From contig JAEMGR010000018.1 in NCBI GenBank assembly GCA_016458225.1, positions 45,349 to 109,348 on the forward strand: a stretch of DNA of 64,000 bases, in the 5' to 3' direction. Positions 1 through 8,401 of the stretch are shown in pieces (position 1 is the stretch's first letter; the number at the start of each line of letters is the position of its first letter). Origin of the DNA: Myxococcaceae bacterium JPH2 (lineage in GTDB: Bacteria > Myxococcota > Myxococcia > Myxococcales > Myxococcaceae). The notes beneath the pieces are model-generated. The model searched no databases. It saw nothing but the letters and a program-made list of their open reading frames with translations, and was not told the origin of the DNA. A program made the translations under genes and the position numbers.

Positions 1-2
1 GG

Positions 3-2789
3 CTATCGCGCCTCCGTGACGAGCCCGCGGTCGCCACTCTGGACGAGCCGCACATTGAGGAAGGTGAGCGGCTGGGACGGCGCCACCTTGATTTCCACGA
101 AGAAGCGCCCCTGCTCCGTCTGGGCCGCGGTGTTGAGCGCGTCGCCCGTCACCACCTGGAAGGCACCCTCGCGCGTGGTTCCCGCGAAGGCCCCCCGGAT
201 GAACAAGTCGCCCAGCAGTGCCTCGAAGCCGCGCTGCACCAGTCGGTGGAAGCTGGCGTCGTTGGGCTCGAAGACATACGCCGCGCCCAGCTTGAGCGCC
301 GCGCGGCGCAGCAGGCTGAGCAGCCGGCGGACATGAATGGGCCGCACGTCCGAGTCCACGGCGAGCGTGTCCGCGCCGAGCGTGAGGAAGGCCCGAGGCT
401 CCTGTCGCACGGTGTTCACCTGGGCGTCCTGAAGGTCCAACCACCGCTCGCGAGCCAGGAGCGGCGTGAGCGCGACCACCGCGCGCCATGGCTCGTTGGC
501 CGGAGCCACCCAGGCGCCGCGCTCCAGGGAGCGCCGCGCGAGGACTCCGCTCGCCGCGCCATCGGGAGGCATGCGCAGCGGAACGTCGGGGCGCTGCTCC
601 TCGGAGACGAACGTCCACGGGTGATAGAGCGCGCCGTAGCTGAGCGCGTTCTCCTCCGCGAAGCCCAGCGCTGGAACGCCCTCGGACGCACCGGCCATGG
701 GCGACTGCAGCAGCCCCGCGTGCGCGATGACGTCGTCTTCTCGGTAGTGCGCTGACACGCTCAGCACGGCCAGGATGTCGCCGCGGGCGCAGGCCATGCG
801 CAGCAGGGCTCGCTGCACCGCCAGCAGCGGCTCGGCGGAGTAGGAGGCCACCGGTTCCAGCCGCCAGTGCACGGCGGGGGCGACGGAGACGAGGACGCCG
901 GGCGCATACGGGCCGGGAGTGCCCGAGCGCTCCGCGTGCACGCGGTAGTACCAGCTCCCAGGGGTACGGCCATGGAGCGTCCGCGCCAGCTCCACGCCGC
1001 GATACAGCTCGGCCGCGTCGCGGAAGTCGGGGCGCGTGGCCTCCTCGAGGACGTAGGTGATGTCCGGTCCCGCGACGGCATTCCACTGCACGGTGAAGGA
1101 CTGTCCGACCTCGGGAGCGGAGGGCTCGGCGAGCAGGGCCGTGGGGGCGGGCGGAGCCATGCGCGCGCAGTCGAGGAAGGCCCCCCAGGCCGGCTGGGGA
1201 GGCGTGACGCCGGGCTGCGCGGGCGGGTAGGTGGCCACGGGCTCGCGCACCCAGGGGCGGTGCACTAGGTCGGGCACGGCGACGAGCGTGACGTCCGTGC
1301 GCCACAGCAGGGAATGGATGCCCCGGGGCGCGCGCGGCTGGCTGGCCTGGTAGCGCATGAACGAGGCCTGCGCCATCAGCGTGTCCGTGCCCAGCTCTCG
1401 CAGGTCGGGGTCCAGGAACAGCTCCGAGCCGAAGTCATCCAGCCCATCGCGGACCAAGGCGTCAGCTGGAGGGGGCACGCATCCGAGCCAGCCGCCAGGC
1501 ACGTCCGTCATCCCCAGCGGGAACGAGAAGGCCTCACCCTCCGGGCCAGGACCCGCGAGGGGAAAGCGAGACACGGGGATGCCCTGGCGCCAGTCGCCCG
1601 GCAGCCGCACCTCGGGGAGTCGCCCCGGGAGGGACTCGGGCTCCTCGTCCCAGGCCCGGCGAACGTCGGTGGGCAGGGAACCCCAGTGCCGAGGATGCGC
1701 GGGGCACAGGCCCAGCAAGTCCAGACGCGCCGGCTGCTCATCGCCACGCCGCGTCCACAGGCTGAGCGTCAGGCGCTCGCAGAAAACAGGGGTGGACGAG
1801 ACATCCAGGGGCGGAGCGGTGAGCACGCGCGACGCCACGCCCGACACCTGGACCGCGTGGGGGCACTGGCCGAGCACCCGCGACTCCACCATCAGCCAGT
1901 GCTCACCCGTGCCCGCGGCGTCCACGCGCAGCACCGCGCCCGGCTCCGGCGCCAACTCGGGCGACGTGTCCAAGGTGAGCGTCAGCGTTCGACGTTCCGA
2001 GGCCGCGCCCGGGTCATCCACCTGAAGCACGGGAATCGTCACGGCTTGTCCGTCGCCGCGCGTCCATTGCGCCGAGAGGGGAAGGGCACCCAGGCCCACG
2101 CCCGTCTGGAGCCAGCGCGCGCGGGGACTGCGCACGCGCAGCGTCACCCGGCGCGGAGCGAGCCCGGGCATGAGCAGCGTCTGTGTCGCGTCGATCGACT
2201 CGGCGGTATCAACGGGGACGAGCAGCGCCAGCGAGCCGTCGCCGAAGGTGAGGCGGAGCAGATCGCCTTGCGCCACGCCACCGGGGACCGTCACCTCCAG
2301 CACGACGTCCGTCCCCACGGCGGACCACGTGCCCAGTTCGAGCAGCTCGCGCGTGAGGCTGGTGGCCACGCTCACGTCGTCGGACCAGCTCCCCTCGGAG
2401 CGCGCGCGAGCCACGGCCGCCGTCACCTTGCCGGACTCGGAGCAGCGCACCAGTCCCGGTACGGGGAACGTGTTCGACTTCGCCCCGTTCCCGGCCACGC
2501 GCACCACCCAGCAACGCCGACCTCCATTGCGGAAGAAGGCCCGCACCGCCGAGGCGAGGTGGGCCACCACCACCTCGCCCGTCGCGGGGTCCCTCGCCAG
2601 CGCGGGGGCCTCGCCGAACACGGCCTCGAAGTCCGCCGGGTCCTCCACGGCCACGGGCACGTGGAGCGGTCCGGAGGCGGCGAAGCCCACGAAGGCCGCC
2701 ACGTCCATGCGGGGCAGCACCTCCTCGACGGGAGGTGCCTGCACCTCGAAGCGGATGCCGGGGAGGCGTCTGGCGGCCGGGCGACTCAC
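3..2789 (-). CDS. Large tail sheath-like protein with fibronectin-III-like insert (contractile injection system)
   Basis: A 928-aa protein. Residues about 1-110 resemble the N-terminal arm of contractile-tail sheaths (MDVAAFVGFAASGP, then a VRAFFRNGGRRCWVVRV segment as in phage and CIS sheaths). The C-terminal third (about 650-928) has the sheath pattern of a phage_sheath C-terminal domain: YGALYHPW, then FEPND, then a GAF-AGTTREGAF strand, then a VAPSQPLTFLNVRL end strand. Residues about 545-640 look like an inserted fibronectin type III domain (PSAPEVGQSFTVQW at its start, GSWYYRVHAE near its end). The start is GTG at 2789, one nucleotide after the tube-gene stop, with GGAG 6 nt upstream. 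It is much longer than the 653-aa sheath next door, so it may be a second sheath, a specialised distal ring or a decorated sheath. It is complete; its stop is at positions 3-5. Confidence 0.75.
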   Translation of the reverse strand: MSRPAARRLPGIRFEVQAPPVEEVLPRMDVAAFVGFAASGPLHVPVAVEDPADFEAVFGEAPALARDPATGEVVVAHLASAVRAFFRNGGRRCWVVRVAGNGAKSNTFPVPGLVRCSESGKVTAAVARARSEGSWSDDVSVATSLTRELLELGTWSAVGTDVVLEVTVPGGVAQGDLLRLTFGDGSLALLVPVDTAESIDATQTLLMPGLAPRRVTLRVRSPRARWLQTGVGLGALPLSAQWTRGDGQAVTIPVLQVDDPGAASERRTLTLTLDTSPELAPEPGAVLRVDAAGTGEHWLMVESRVLGQCPHAVQVSGVASRVLTAPPLDVSSTPVFCERLTLSLWTRRGDEQPARLDLLGLCPAHPRHWGSLPTDVRRAWDEEPESLPGRLPEVRLPGDWRQGIPVSRFPLAGPGPEGEAFSFPLGMTDVPGGWLGCVPPPADALVRDGLDDFGSELFLDPDLRELGTDTLMAQASFMRYQASQPRAPRGIHSLLWRTDVTLVAVPDLVHRPWVREPVATYPPAQPGVTPPQPAWGAFLDCARMAPPAPTALLAEPSAPEVGQSFTVQWNAVAGPDITYVLEEATRPDFRDAAELYRGVELARTLHGRTPGSWYYRVHAERSGTPGPYAPGVLVSVAPAVHWRLEPVASYSAEPLLAVQRALLRMACARGDILAVLSVSAHYREDDVIAHAGLLQSPMAGASEGVPALGFAEENALSYGALYHPWTFVSEEQRPDVPLRMPPDGAASGVLARRSLERGAWVAPANEPWRAVVALTPLLARERWLDLQDAQVNTVRQEPRAFLTLGADTLAVDSDVRPIHVRRLLSLLRRAALKLGAAYVFEPNDASFHRLVQRGFEALLGDLFIRGAFAGTTREGAFQVVTGDALNTAAQTEQGRFFVEIKVAPSQPLTFLNVRLVQSGDRGLVTEAR

Positions 2790-2790
2790 G

Positions 2791-3243
2791 TCACTCCATC
2801 TCCAGGCGCTCGTAGGCGAGGGTCAGCTCTTCCATCGCCACGTCCGTGCCCTTCGCGTTGAAGGGACCGCTCACGTGCTTGACGATGCGCGCACGCAAGA
2901 GCTTCCACGTCTGCACCACCGCGGTGTGGTCCTCGTTCTGGAGCTGGATGGTGACGGTGCGCAGCGCGTTGGGATCGCCGTTGCGGAGCTGATCCAACCA
3001 CCGGTACAGGCTGAGCGAACCAATCACCCCGCGCTTCATGGTGACGTCCGTCGCCTTGTTCAGACCGGTGATTTTCCGGACGCTGTTCTCCTTCTCGTTG
3101 CCGTTGCGGTACTCCGCCACGGTGACTTCCATGCCCACGTTGCTGATTTCCTGGAACCCGGCATCCGCTCCGTCCGTGTTGCCGGTTCCCAGGTCGACCA
3201 GGAAGTTGAACTGCACATAAGGGCGCTCTCGTTGGACAGCCAT
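2791..3243 (-). CDS. Tail tube protein of the contractile injection system (gp19/Afp1-like)
   Basis: A 150-aa protein of the usual length for T4 gp19-like inner-tube proteins. It has the typical order of elements: an N-terminal YVQFNFLVDLG strand, FQEISNVGMEVTVAEYRNGN, and a central segment (KATDVTMKRGVIGSLSLYRWLDQ) characteristic of T4-type and Afp/Pvc tube subunits. A C-terminal EELTLAYERLEME completes it. Hexameric rings of such proteins stack into the rigid tube pushed through the target envelope. The ATG is preceded by a strong GGGAGGA ribosome-binding site. It lies between two sheath genes, which fits a tail operon. Confidence 0.88.
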   Translation of the reverse strand: MAVQRERPYVQFNFLVDLGTGNTDGADAGFQEISNVGMEVTVAEYRNGNEKENSVRKITGLNKATDVTMKRGVIGSLSLYRWLDQLRNGDPNALRTVTIQLQNEDHTAVVQTWKLLRARIVKHVSGPFNAKGTDVAMEELTLAYERLEME

Positions 3244-3260
3244 TGCTCAGTCCTCCCGGG

Positions 3261-5222
3261 TTACTTCCGGTCTCCGGTCCACTGCCCGATGCGGAAGATG
3301 ACGAACTCGGCCGGACGCAGCGGCGCCACGCCGATGAGGCAGACCAGCCGACCGTTATCCAGGTCGTTCTGGGTCATGGTGCTGCGGTCGCACTTCACGA
3401 AGTACGCCTTGTCCGGCTTGTCTCCGAGCAACGCGCCCGTCTGCCATTCATTGAGCAGGAAGTCCTCGATGGTGCGCCGCACGCTCGCCCAGAGCTGATC
3501 GCCATTGGGCTCGAACACCGCCCACTGCGTCCCCTTGTCGATGGACCGCTCCAGGTAGGCGAAGTAGCGGCGCAGGTTCACGTACTTCCACTCGGGATCC
3601 GAGCTCACGGTGCGCGCGCCCCAGAGCCGGTAGCCGCGCCCCTCGAAGTAGCGGAAGGCGTTGATGCCCTCGGGGTTGAGCACCTCCTGCTGCGACTTGC
3701 TCAGGTTGGACTCGAAGCCGAGCGCCAGGTTCACCACCTCGTTGGCGGGGGCCTTGTACACAGCGCGGTTGACGTCGTTGCGCGCGTAGATGCCCGCCAC
3801 GAAGCCGCTCGGCGGCAGGAAGATGGGCTGCCGCGTCACCGGATCCAACACCTTCACCCAGGGGTAGTAGAGCGCCCCGTAGCTGGAGTCGATCTTCGCG
3901 CGCTGGGCGCGCACCTGGCCCAGCGTCTGTCCATTGCCGCTGTCGAGCACCGCGATGCGGTACTTCATCCGCTGGCAGTGGCTGATGAGCGCGTTGAGCA
4001 CCGTGGCCGAGTGGATGCCGTAGCCGTTCTCGTAGCCGAAGGTGGAGCCGGGCGCGGCGACGATGGAGATGTCCTCCAGGTCCTCGAACTGCACGAGGCC
4101 CGTCTTGCGCGTGGTGTTGGGGACCTGCCGGCCCAGGTAGTCATCGCCCTGGGGTCGCTCTCCGTCCACGCCGCCCTTGAGCAGCACCTCCAGCGAGCGC
4201 TGGGACTCGGGTGAGTCGGGATCGTCCAGCGCCAGCTCCAGCGCGGGGCTCATGACCGGGCTGGCGAGGCTCGCGTCGAGGAACGCCTGGAGGACCTCCA
4301 GGCCCGTCTTGAGCTGCTGCGTGGCGATGATGATTGGCACGTCGCGGTTCTTCGCGGGCTGGGTCGCATCGATGAGGAAGCGGTCGGTGAGCGAGTCCGC
4401 CGAGCCGTTGCGCGCATGCGAGGGATCCAGCGCCAGGCCGTCCCACACCTGCGAGGCTGCGGGCTCATCCGTGGGGATGGCCGTCACCGTCAGGGTGAGG
4501 ACGCGCAGCTCGTAGCCCTCGTCCTGGGTCAGGCTGGACAGGGCAATGGGCGAGCCGGGGCCTCCGGTGAAGGTCCAGTCCTGGGCGTCCTCGCTCCAGG
4601 TCGCCAGATAGAACTCTCCGGCGCCCACGGGGCTGGCCAGCGGCGACTTGGTGTCGCGCAGCAGCACCACGTCCTTCTCCAGGAGGGCGCCCACCTTCGG
4701 CGTGGTGCCCTCGAAGGACAGGACGTTCTGGCCCAGTCGCAGCGAGAAGCGCACGCGCAGGTTGCCCGCCGAGCCCGGATAGCGCGCGGTGAGCAGCAGC
4801 GTCTTCTTCTTGTTCGTCGCGCCGGGTTCCAGCAGCGCTCGCGCGTGCCCGTCGTTGTAGCTGCTCTGGACGGAGCCCGTGGTGATGTCGATGGTCGCGT
4901 CGATGCCGTTGTACGTCGTGTCATCGAGCTGGCGGAATACGCGGCCCACGTACAGGCGCTTGCCCCCCTCCTCGAAGAAGGCGCGCACCGCGTGCCACGT
5001 GTAGTTGTGGAGCGTGCCCGCCTTCTTGAAGTCGAGCTGGCGGCGGTTGCCATAGACGCGCTCGAACTCCACCACGCTGGTGATGAGGTCCGGCTCCAGG
5101 TCCACGGGCCCGTAGCGCGCGGGTCCCACGAAGCCGGTGGTGGTCGTGCTCACGCCCTCGATGGACTTGGCACGGAACGAGGTCTCTTCGACGAATACGC
5201 CGGGAGCAAGATATTCGGGCAT
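3261..5222 (-). CDS. Contractile tail sheath protein
   Basis: A 653-aa sheath subunit, the outer contractile layer. The N-terminus (MPEYLAPGVFVEE, KSIEGVSTTTTGFVGPA) is the classic sheath start. VRAFFEEGGKRLYVGRV follows at about residue 80. The C-terminal domain shows SSYGALYYPWVKV, the NDVNRAVYKAPANE segment, NLRRYFAYLERSI, FEPNGDQLW and a final GVAPLRPAEFVIFRIGQW strand, all standard for phage and CIS sheaths. Residues about 130-350 form the variable surface-exposed insertion. An AGGAAAG ribosome-binding site precedes the ATG, and the previous gene's stop lies only 9 nt upstream. Together with the tube gene it is near-diagnostic of a contractile injection machine. Confidence 0.93.
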   Translation of the reverse strand: MPEYLAPGVFVEETSFRAKSIEGVSTTTTGFVGPARYGPVDLEPDLITSVVEFERVYGNRRQLDFKKAGTLHNYTWHAVRAFFEEGGKRLYVGRVFRQLDDTTYNGIDATIDITTGSVQSSYNDGHARALLEPGATNKKKTLLLTARYPGSAGNLRVRFSLRLGQNVLSFEGTTPKVGALLEKDVVLLRDTKSPLASPVGAGEFYLATWSEDAQDWTFTGGPGSPIALSSLTQDEGYELRVLTLTVTAIPTDEPAASQVWDGLALDPSHARNGSADSLTDRFLIDATQPAKNRDVPIIIATQQLKTGLEVLQAFLDASLASPVMSPALELALDDPDSPESQRSLEVLLKGGVDGERPQGDDYLGRQVPNTTRKTGLVQFEDLEDISIVAAPGSTFGYENGYGIHSATVLNALISHCQRMKYRIAVLDSGNGQTLGQVRAQRAKIDSSYGALYYPWVKVLDPVTRQPIFLPPSGFVAGIYARNDVNRAVYKAPANEVVNLALGFESNLSKSQQEVLNPEGINAFRYFEGRGYRLWGARTVSSDPEWKYVNLRRYFAYLERSIDKGTQWAVFEPNGDQLWASVRRTIEDFLLNEWQTGALLGDKPDKAYFVKCDRSTMTQNDLDNGRLVCLIGVAPLRPAEFVIFRIGQWTGDRK

Positions 5223-5231
5223 CGGTCTTTC

Positions 5232-6131
5232 CTAGGGAGGTGAACCCGTGGGCGTGATCCACAGCCGGGAACGCGGTGCGCCCTGGGTCTTCAGGACGAG
5301 CTCCTGGCCGTATCGCAGCGTGGGCTCGAGCAGCTCGAGCGAGGTGCCCGTATCCGGCCAGACCCACGAGGATGGTTGGGACAGGGTGACGCGCAGGTCA
5401 GGACGCGCGGGCACGGGCGAGCGCCGCGCGTAGTGGATTCGCACCGCCAGCGCCCACGATTGTTCGAGCAACGGCGGACCCGAGGGCAGCGTCGACGCAT
5501 CCGCGAACGAGCCCGGGGGCAGGTCCACGGGAGCGGGGTACTGGAAGAAGAGGGCGAGACGCCCCTGGGCATCCGTCACCCCGCGAGAGGCCGAGCCTCC
5601 CTCCGGAGTCACCTCCACGCGCGCCCAGGCCGCGGGCGCTTGGGCCTGCGTGTCCCAGAGTTCGGCGCGGAGCACGGCCAGCGGTGTGCCGGTGACACGC
5701 GCGGGCGCGGAGAACAACGGCACGGACGGAGGCCCCGCGACAGACGGCGGTGAGCCCGGCGGTGAGCCCTCTTCCAGTTCGAACAGGCCACGGAAGGGCA
5801 GCTCCGCGCGGAACGAGCACGGCAGGAAGCGTCCCAATGAATCCTCCACCTCGACGGTGAAGGGCTGGCGCGGCGGGAGCTGGGCCCACCACGCGGCCTC
5901 CCCCATCTCCGCGCCACCAATCTCAAAGGAGCGCAGCCCCGGCAGATCCGACAGGACATGCACCCCCGAGCGACTGAGCATCGACCGGCGACGCAGGTGA
6001 GGCTGACCTTCCGGGTACGCGCTCACGTCGAGCCCGTCGCCCACGAGCGCTCCCATCAACTCGTCGCGGAAGCGCACGCCCAAGGGGGCCACGCGCGACA
6101 GCGTCTCCAGCACGCGCGGAGCGGGCCTCAT
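5232..6131 (-). CDS. CIS-locus protein of unknown function with a carboxypeptidase-regulatory-like domain
   Basis: A 299-aa protein I cannot name. Residues about 1-100 are mixed (an RFRDELMGALVGDGLDVS segment and a possible strand-rich region at PFTVEVEDSLGRFLPCSF). Residues about 140-215 look like a carboxypeptidase-regulatory or Ig-like fold (ELWDTQAQAPAAWARVEV, then RGVTDAQGRLALFFQYPAP). The C-terminus is Pro/Ser-rich. Its ATG overlaps the stop of the upstream DUF4255 gene by 4 nt (ATGA), so the two are translationally coupled. Its stop sits just upstream of the sheath start. Position in the operon implies a structural or assembly role in the tail. No signal peptide is visible. Confidence 0.6.
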   Translation of the reverse strand: MRPAPRVLETLSRVAPLGVRFRDELMGALVGDGLDVSAYPEGQPHLRRRSMLSRSGVHVLSDLPGLRSFEIGGAEMGEAAWWAQLPPRQPFTVEVEDSLGRFLPCSFRAELPFRGLFELEEGSPPGSPPSVAGPPSVPLFSAPARVTGTPLAVLRAELWDTQAQAPAAWARVEVTPEGGSASRGVTDAQGRLALFFQYPAPVDLPPGSFADASTLPSGPPLLEQSWALAVRIHYARRSPVPARPDLRVTLSQPSSWVWPDTGTSLELLEPTLRYGQELVLKTQGAPRSRLWITPTGSPP

Positions 6132-6718
6132 CCCTCGGTCCTCCCCAGGCCAAAGGCGCGCGTCTGCGCGGGCGGGCCCTGTGTGTCGGAGATGGCGGAC
6201 TCGATCAACACCATGCGCGCGATGTACGTCGCGGACACCTGGATGTTGGGTTTGCCCACCTCCCAGACATTGAGCATGTCCTGGATGGAGAGCGTGTCCT
6301 GCACGAGCGTCACCGTCTCATCCGGGAGGAACGTGTCGGGCTCGGGGCGGCCGTGGTGATTGAGGAAGCTGGCGGTGAGCGTGGGGGTGTCCTCCAGCGT
6401 TCGCATGCTCCAGGCCAGCAATCGGTGCTGCTTCGCGGCGGACTTCGCCCACGGCGTCAGGAGGTAACAGAGGTCCAACGGAAGCGGCCGTCTCGCGCGG
6501 CGGCCGAGCGCGTCCTCGCGTCCGGACAGGTTGCGACGCACGGTGCTGGGCGCAACACGGTAGAGGTAGAGGGAGATGCCCTCGTCCATGGGCGTCTTGA
6601 AGTCGCCCGCCTGATACAGCTCGAACTTCGCGCCCTCGAACTCCGGCTTCGGGCACGATTGCTCGAGCAGCGCCAGGATGGCCTGCCCCACCGATGCGAT
6701 TGCCGCGTACGTCGCCAC
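6128..6718 (-). CDS. DUF4255 (Pvc16/Afp16-like) tail terminator or cap protein
   Basis: A 196-aa protein from the GTG at 6718. The longer reading from 6850 would run through the sigma-54 promoter and is rejected. The chosen start gives VATYAAIASVGQAILALLEQ, the typical opening of DUF4255 proteins, and has a GGGGGA ribosome-binding site. The family signature continues with ISLYLYRVAPSTVRRNLSG, PLPLDLCYLLTPWAKSAAKQHRLLAWSMRTLED and the late VGKPNIQVSATYIARMVLIES. DUF4255 proteins are hallmarks of extracellular contractile injection systems, where Afp16 controls tail length or caps the tube. It is the first gene of the minus-strand CIS operon, about 68 nt downstream of the predicted start of a sigma-54 transcript. 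Confidence 0.85.
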   Translation of the reverse strand: MATYAAIASVGQAILALLEQSCPKPEFEGAKFELYQAGDFKTPMDEGISLYLYRVAPSTVRRNLSGREDALGRRARRPLPLDLCYLLTPWAKSAAKQHRLLAWSMRTLEDTPTLTASFLNHHGRPEPDTFLPDETVTLVQDTLSIQDMLNVWEVGKPNIQVSATYIARMVLIESAISDTQGPPAQTRAFGLGRTEG

Positions 6719-6796
6719 CCGTTGTGTCCCCCGTGCGCCGCGCCATCCAGGCCACGAACCCTCCCTGGAGTTCGTGCCGAGCGTTCGCTGCTCCAC

Positions 6797-6812
6797 AGCA
6801 ACTGCTGGGCCA
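6797..6812 (-). promoter_or_regulatory. Sigma-54 (-24/-12) promoter for the CIS operon
   Basis: On the minus strand the sequence reads TGGCCCAGCAGTTGCT. Against the sigma-54 consensus TGGCACGNNNNTTGCW it matches at all conserved positions except two, and the invariant GG and GC are exactly 10 bp apart. The predicted start is near 6786, leaving a leader of about 68 nt before the DUF4255 start. The adjacent gene encodes a sigma-54 activator with GAFTGA, and two palindromes lie at the expected upstream distance. This is a match by eye, not an experimental site. Confidence 0.7.
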
Positions 6813-6883
6813 CGCCTGCTTTCGTGGTGGATCCACGGGATTGCGCGCACTTGCTACGTCTCGCGGAGCGCTGCGCGACGGCA

Positions 6884-6906
6884 GGGTGGATGAAAGCATC
6901 CATCCC
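6884..6906. promoter_or_regulatory. Candidate upstream activating palindrome 1
   Basis: The arms GGGTGGATG and CATCCATCCC flank a short AAAG spacer, giving an imperfect palindrome about 100-120 bp upstream of the predicted sigma-54 start. A related element lies 59 bp further upstream. Paired dyads at this distance are typical binding sites for sigma-54 activators; assignment to the neighbouring activator is inference. Confidence 0.45.
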
Positions 6907-6942
6907 TCCGCGCCTAACCTCGCGGGCTTGCTCGGAACGGTG

Positions 6943-6963
6943 GGGTGGATGAAAAGGTCCACC
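6943..6963. promoter_or_regulatory. Candidate upstream activating palindrome 2
   Basis: GGTGGA and TCCACC form a perfect 6-bp inverted repeat around an 8-nt spacer. The left arm shares the GGGTGGATGAAA core with the element at 6884. The two together look like a tandem activator site about 100-175 bp upstream of the CIS promoter. Confidence 0.4.
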
Positions 6964-7217
6964 GTCGCGAAGGCACACGTCCGCCCGCCCTGAGACATGA
7001 GGAATCACGAGTCGCGAGCAGGGCCGTGGCGAGCCGCGCGGGCGCGGAGCCCCGTGCCATCGCATCGGATCAGAAAAGTGAAAGCCGGCCGTGCCGCGAG
7101 CGCGGAGCGGAGCCGCTGGCCTGCTCGTGGCGAGGCCGCGGATCCGCGTGGGCGCGTGCGAGCCGCGCCAGCTCGAGCACGGAGGAAGTCCGCGCGAGCC
7201 GGGGCGAACATGTCATT

Positions 7218-7243
7218 CCCCCTGCTTGAAGATGAGCAGGGAA
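7218..7243 (-). terminator. Hairpin downstream of the sigma-54 activator gene
   Basis: CCCTGCT and AGCAGGG form a perfect 7-bp stem with an 8-nt loop about 25 nt beyond the activator stop. There is no U-tract on the minus-strand transcript, so intrinsic termination is uncertain; it could be a 3'-end stabilising stem. Confidence 0.3.
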
Positions 7244-7266
7244 ACAAGCCGCGTACGACGAGGTGA

Positions 7267-8244
7267 TCAGCGCGTGCGCAGGGTGAGCCCGTGCCGCCGC
7301 ATCAGCTCGAAGAACGCGCGGCGGTGCTTGCCGCTGGCTCTCGCGGCGGCGGCGATGTTGCCGGCGTGCTCGACGAGAGACTCCTCGACATAGGCTCGCT
7401 CGAAGGCATCCACCACCTTGCGCTTGGCCTCATGAAAGGGCTCGCGCTGTGCTGACGAGCGCGGGCGCGGCTCCATCTCCGGTGTGGCTCTCGCCTGGGG
7501 AAGCAGCGGCAAATCCCCCTCGTCCACCCTGGAGCCAGCGCGAGTGCACAGCAGACAGCGCGCGCAGTTCTCCAACTCGCGCACGTTCCCGGGCCAGGAA
7601 TAGGTCCGCAGTCGCTCCAACGCGGCATCCGAGAAGGTCACGGGCGCCTTGCCATACTCGGCGGCGTAACGTTGGAGGAAGTGCTCCATCAACAGCGGGA
7701 TGTCCTCGGGGCGCTCACGCAGCGCGGGCACCTCCAGGGGCACCACCCGCAGGCGGAAGAAGAGGTCGAAGCGAAAGGTGCCTGCTTGAACCTCCGCCAG
7801 CAGGTCTGCGTTGGTGGCGGCGATGATCCGCACGTTCGAGCGCAACGCGCGCGACGCCCCCAGCGGCCGATACTCCTTCTGCTGGATGAACCGCAGCAGC
7901 TTCACCTGCGCGGACAGCGGCAGGGCATCCACCTCGTCCAGGAACAGCGTGCCGTTCTCCGCCTCGGCCACCAGCCCCTGGGCGCGTGCCTTGGCTCCGG
8001 TGAAGGCGCCGCTCACGTGCCCGAACAGCTCGTTCTCGAAGAGTTCCGGAGGCACCGCGCCACAGTTCACCGGAATGAAGGGCTGCGCGGTCCGATGACT
8101 GCGCTCATGGATGAGCCGCGCGTACAGCTCCTTGCCCACCCCGCTGGGCCCTTGGATCAACACCTCGACGTCATGCGTCGCGGCGGAGGACACCATGTCC
8201 AGCAGGCGGACATGCGCGCGGCTGCGACCAAGGATGGCGACCAT
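7267..8244 (-). CDS. Stand-alone sigma-54-dependent transcriptional activator (AAA+ and Fis-type HTH)
   Basis: A 325-aa enhancer-binding protein made only of the central AAA+ domain and a C-terminal DNA-binding region, with no receiver, GAF, PAS or FHA domain. Visible motifs are Walker A GPSGVGKE (residues 32-39), the sigma-54-contacting GAFTGA loop (79-84), Walker B LFLDEVD (100-106), an Arg-finger region FRFDLFFRL (157-165), the WPGNVREL sensor-2 motif and a Fis-like helix-turn-helix near 293-320 (NIAAAARASGKHRRAFFELMRRHGL). Such PspF-like activators are usually controlled by a partner protein or by expression level. The start ATG has a GGGGGGAAG ribosome-binding site. It is co-oriented with and immediately upstream of the CIS operon, whose promoter is sigma-54-like, so it is the probable CIS regulator. 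Confidence 0.92.
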   Translation of the reverse strand: MVAILGRSRAHVRLLDMVSSAATHDVEVLIQGPSGVGKELYARLIHERSHRTAQPFIPVNCGAVPPELFENELFGHVSGAFTGAKARAQGLVAEAENGTLFLDEVDALPLSAQVKLLRFIQQKEYRPLGASRALRSNVRIIAATNADLLAEVQAGTFRFDLFFRLRVVPLEVPALRERPEDIPLLMEHFLQRYAAEYGKAPVTFSDAALERLRTYSWPGNVRELENCARCLLCTRAGSRVDEGDLPLLPQARATPEMEPRPRSSAQREPFHEAKRKVVDAFERAYVEESLVEHAGNIAAAARASGKHRRAFFELMRRHGLTLRTR

Positions 8245-8291
8245 GGCTTCCCCCCTTGTCCTACCTGACCGCCTGCGAGGTTATCTCGTCG

Positions 8292-8319
8292 TTCGAGAAA
8301 TCAGCGGTCCTTTGAGAAA
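8292..8319. promoter_or_regulatory. Direct repeat upstream of the sigma-54 activator gene
   Basis: TTCGAGAAA (8292-8300) and TTTGAGAAA (8311-8319) are near-identical, spaced 19 bp start to start, and lie 48-75 bp upstream of the activator start. They could be a repressor or activator site controlling the regulator. Evidence is positional only. Confidence 0.25.
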
Positions 8320-8401
8320 CGTCCGAGTCGCCATTGATTCGGAGGTAGGAGGGGTATTGGGGACCTGACAGGTCGCTCGCGACACTGCGGGCCCGAGGCC
8401 G

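Larger units (their letters stand above)
6719..7266. other. 548-bp non-coding region between the activator gene and the CIS operon
   Basis: No convincing coding sequence is seen here. Short reading frames on both strands are Arg/Ala/Pro/Ser-rich and have the look of GC-rich shadows. The region contains the sigma-54 promoter (6797-6812), two palindromes (6884-6963), an unusually GC-dense stretch (about 7020-7200) with imperfect GAGCCG-type inverted segments, and a hairpin at 7218-7243 just after the activator gene. Confidence 0.6.

Noticed and set aside
3..6718. CIS locus as an integrated prophage tail
   Set aside because: DUF4255 and the sheath/tube arrangement fit extracellular CIS loci; no head, integrase, lysis or terminase genes are seen, though the left part is outside the window.
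6719..6850. N-terminal extension of the DUF4255 protein to an ATG at 6850
   Set aside because: It would place the sigma-54 promoter inside the gene and adds 44 non-conserved residues; the GTG at 6718 has a good ribosome-binding site and the family-typical N-terminus.
6997..7266. Plus-strand 89-codon and minus-strand 80-codon frames in the CIS regulatory gap
   Set aside because: Composition is Arg/Ala/Ser-rich with no recognisable start signal or homology-like pattern; the region is better explained as regulatory.
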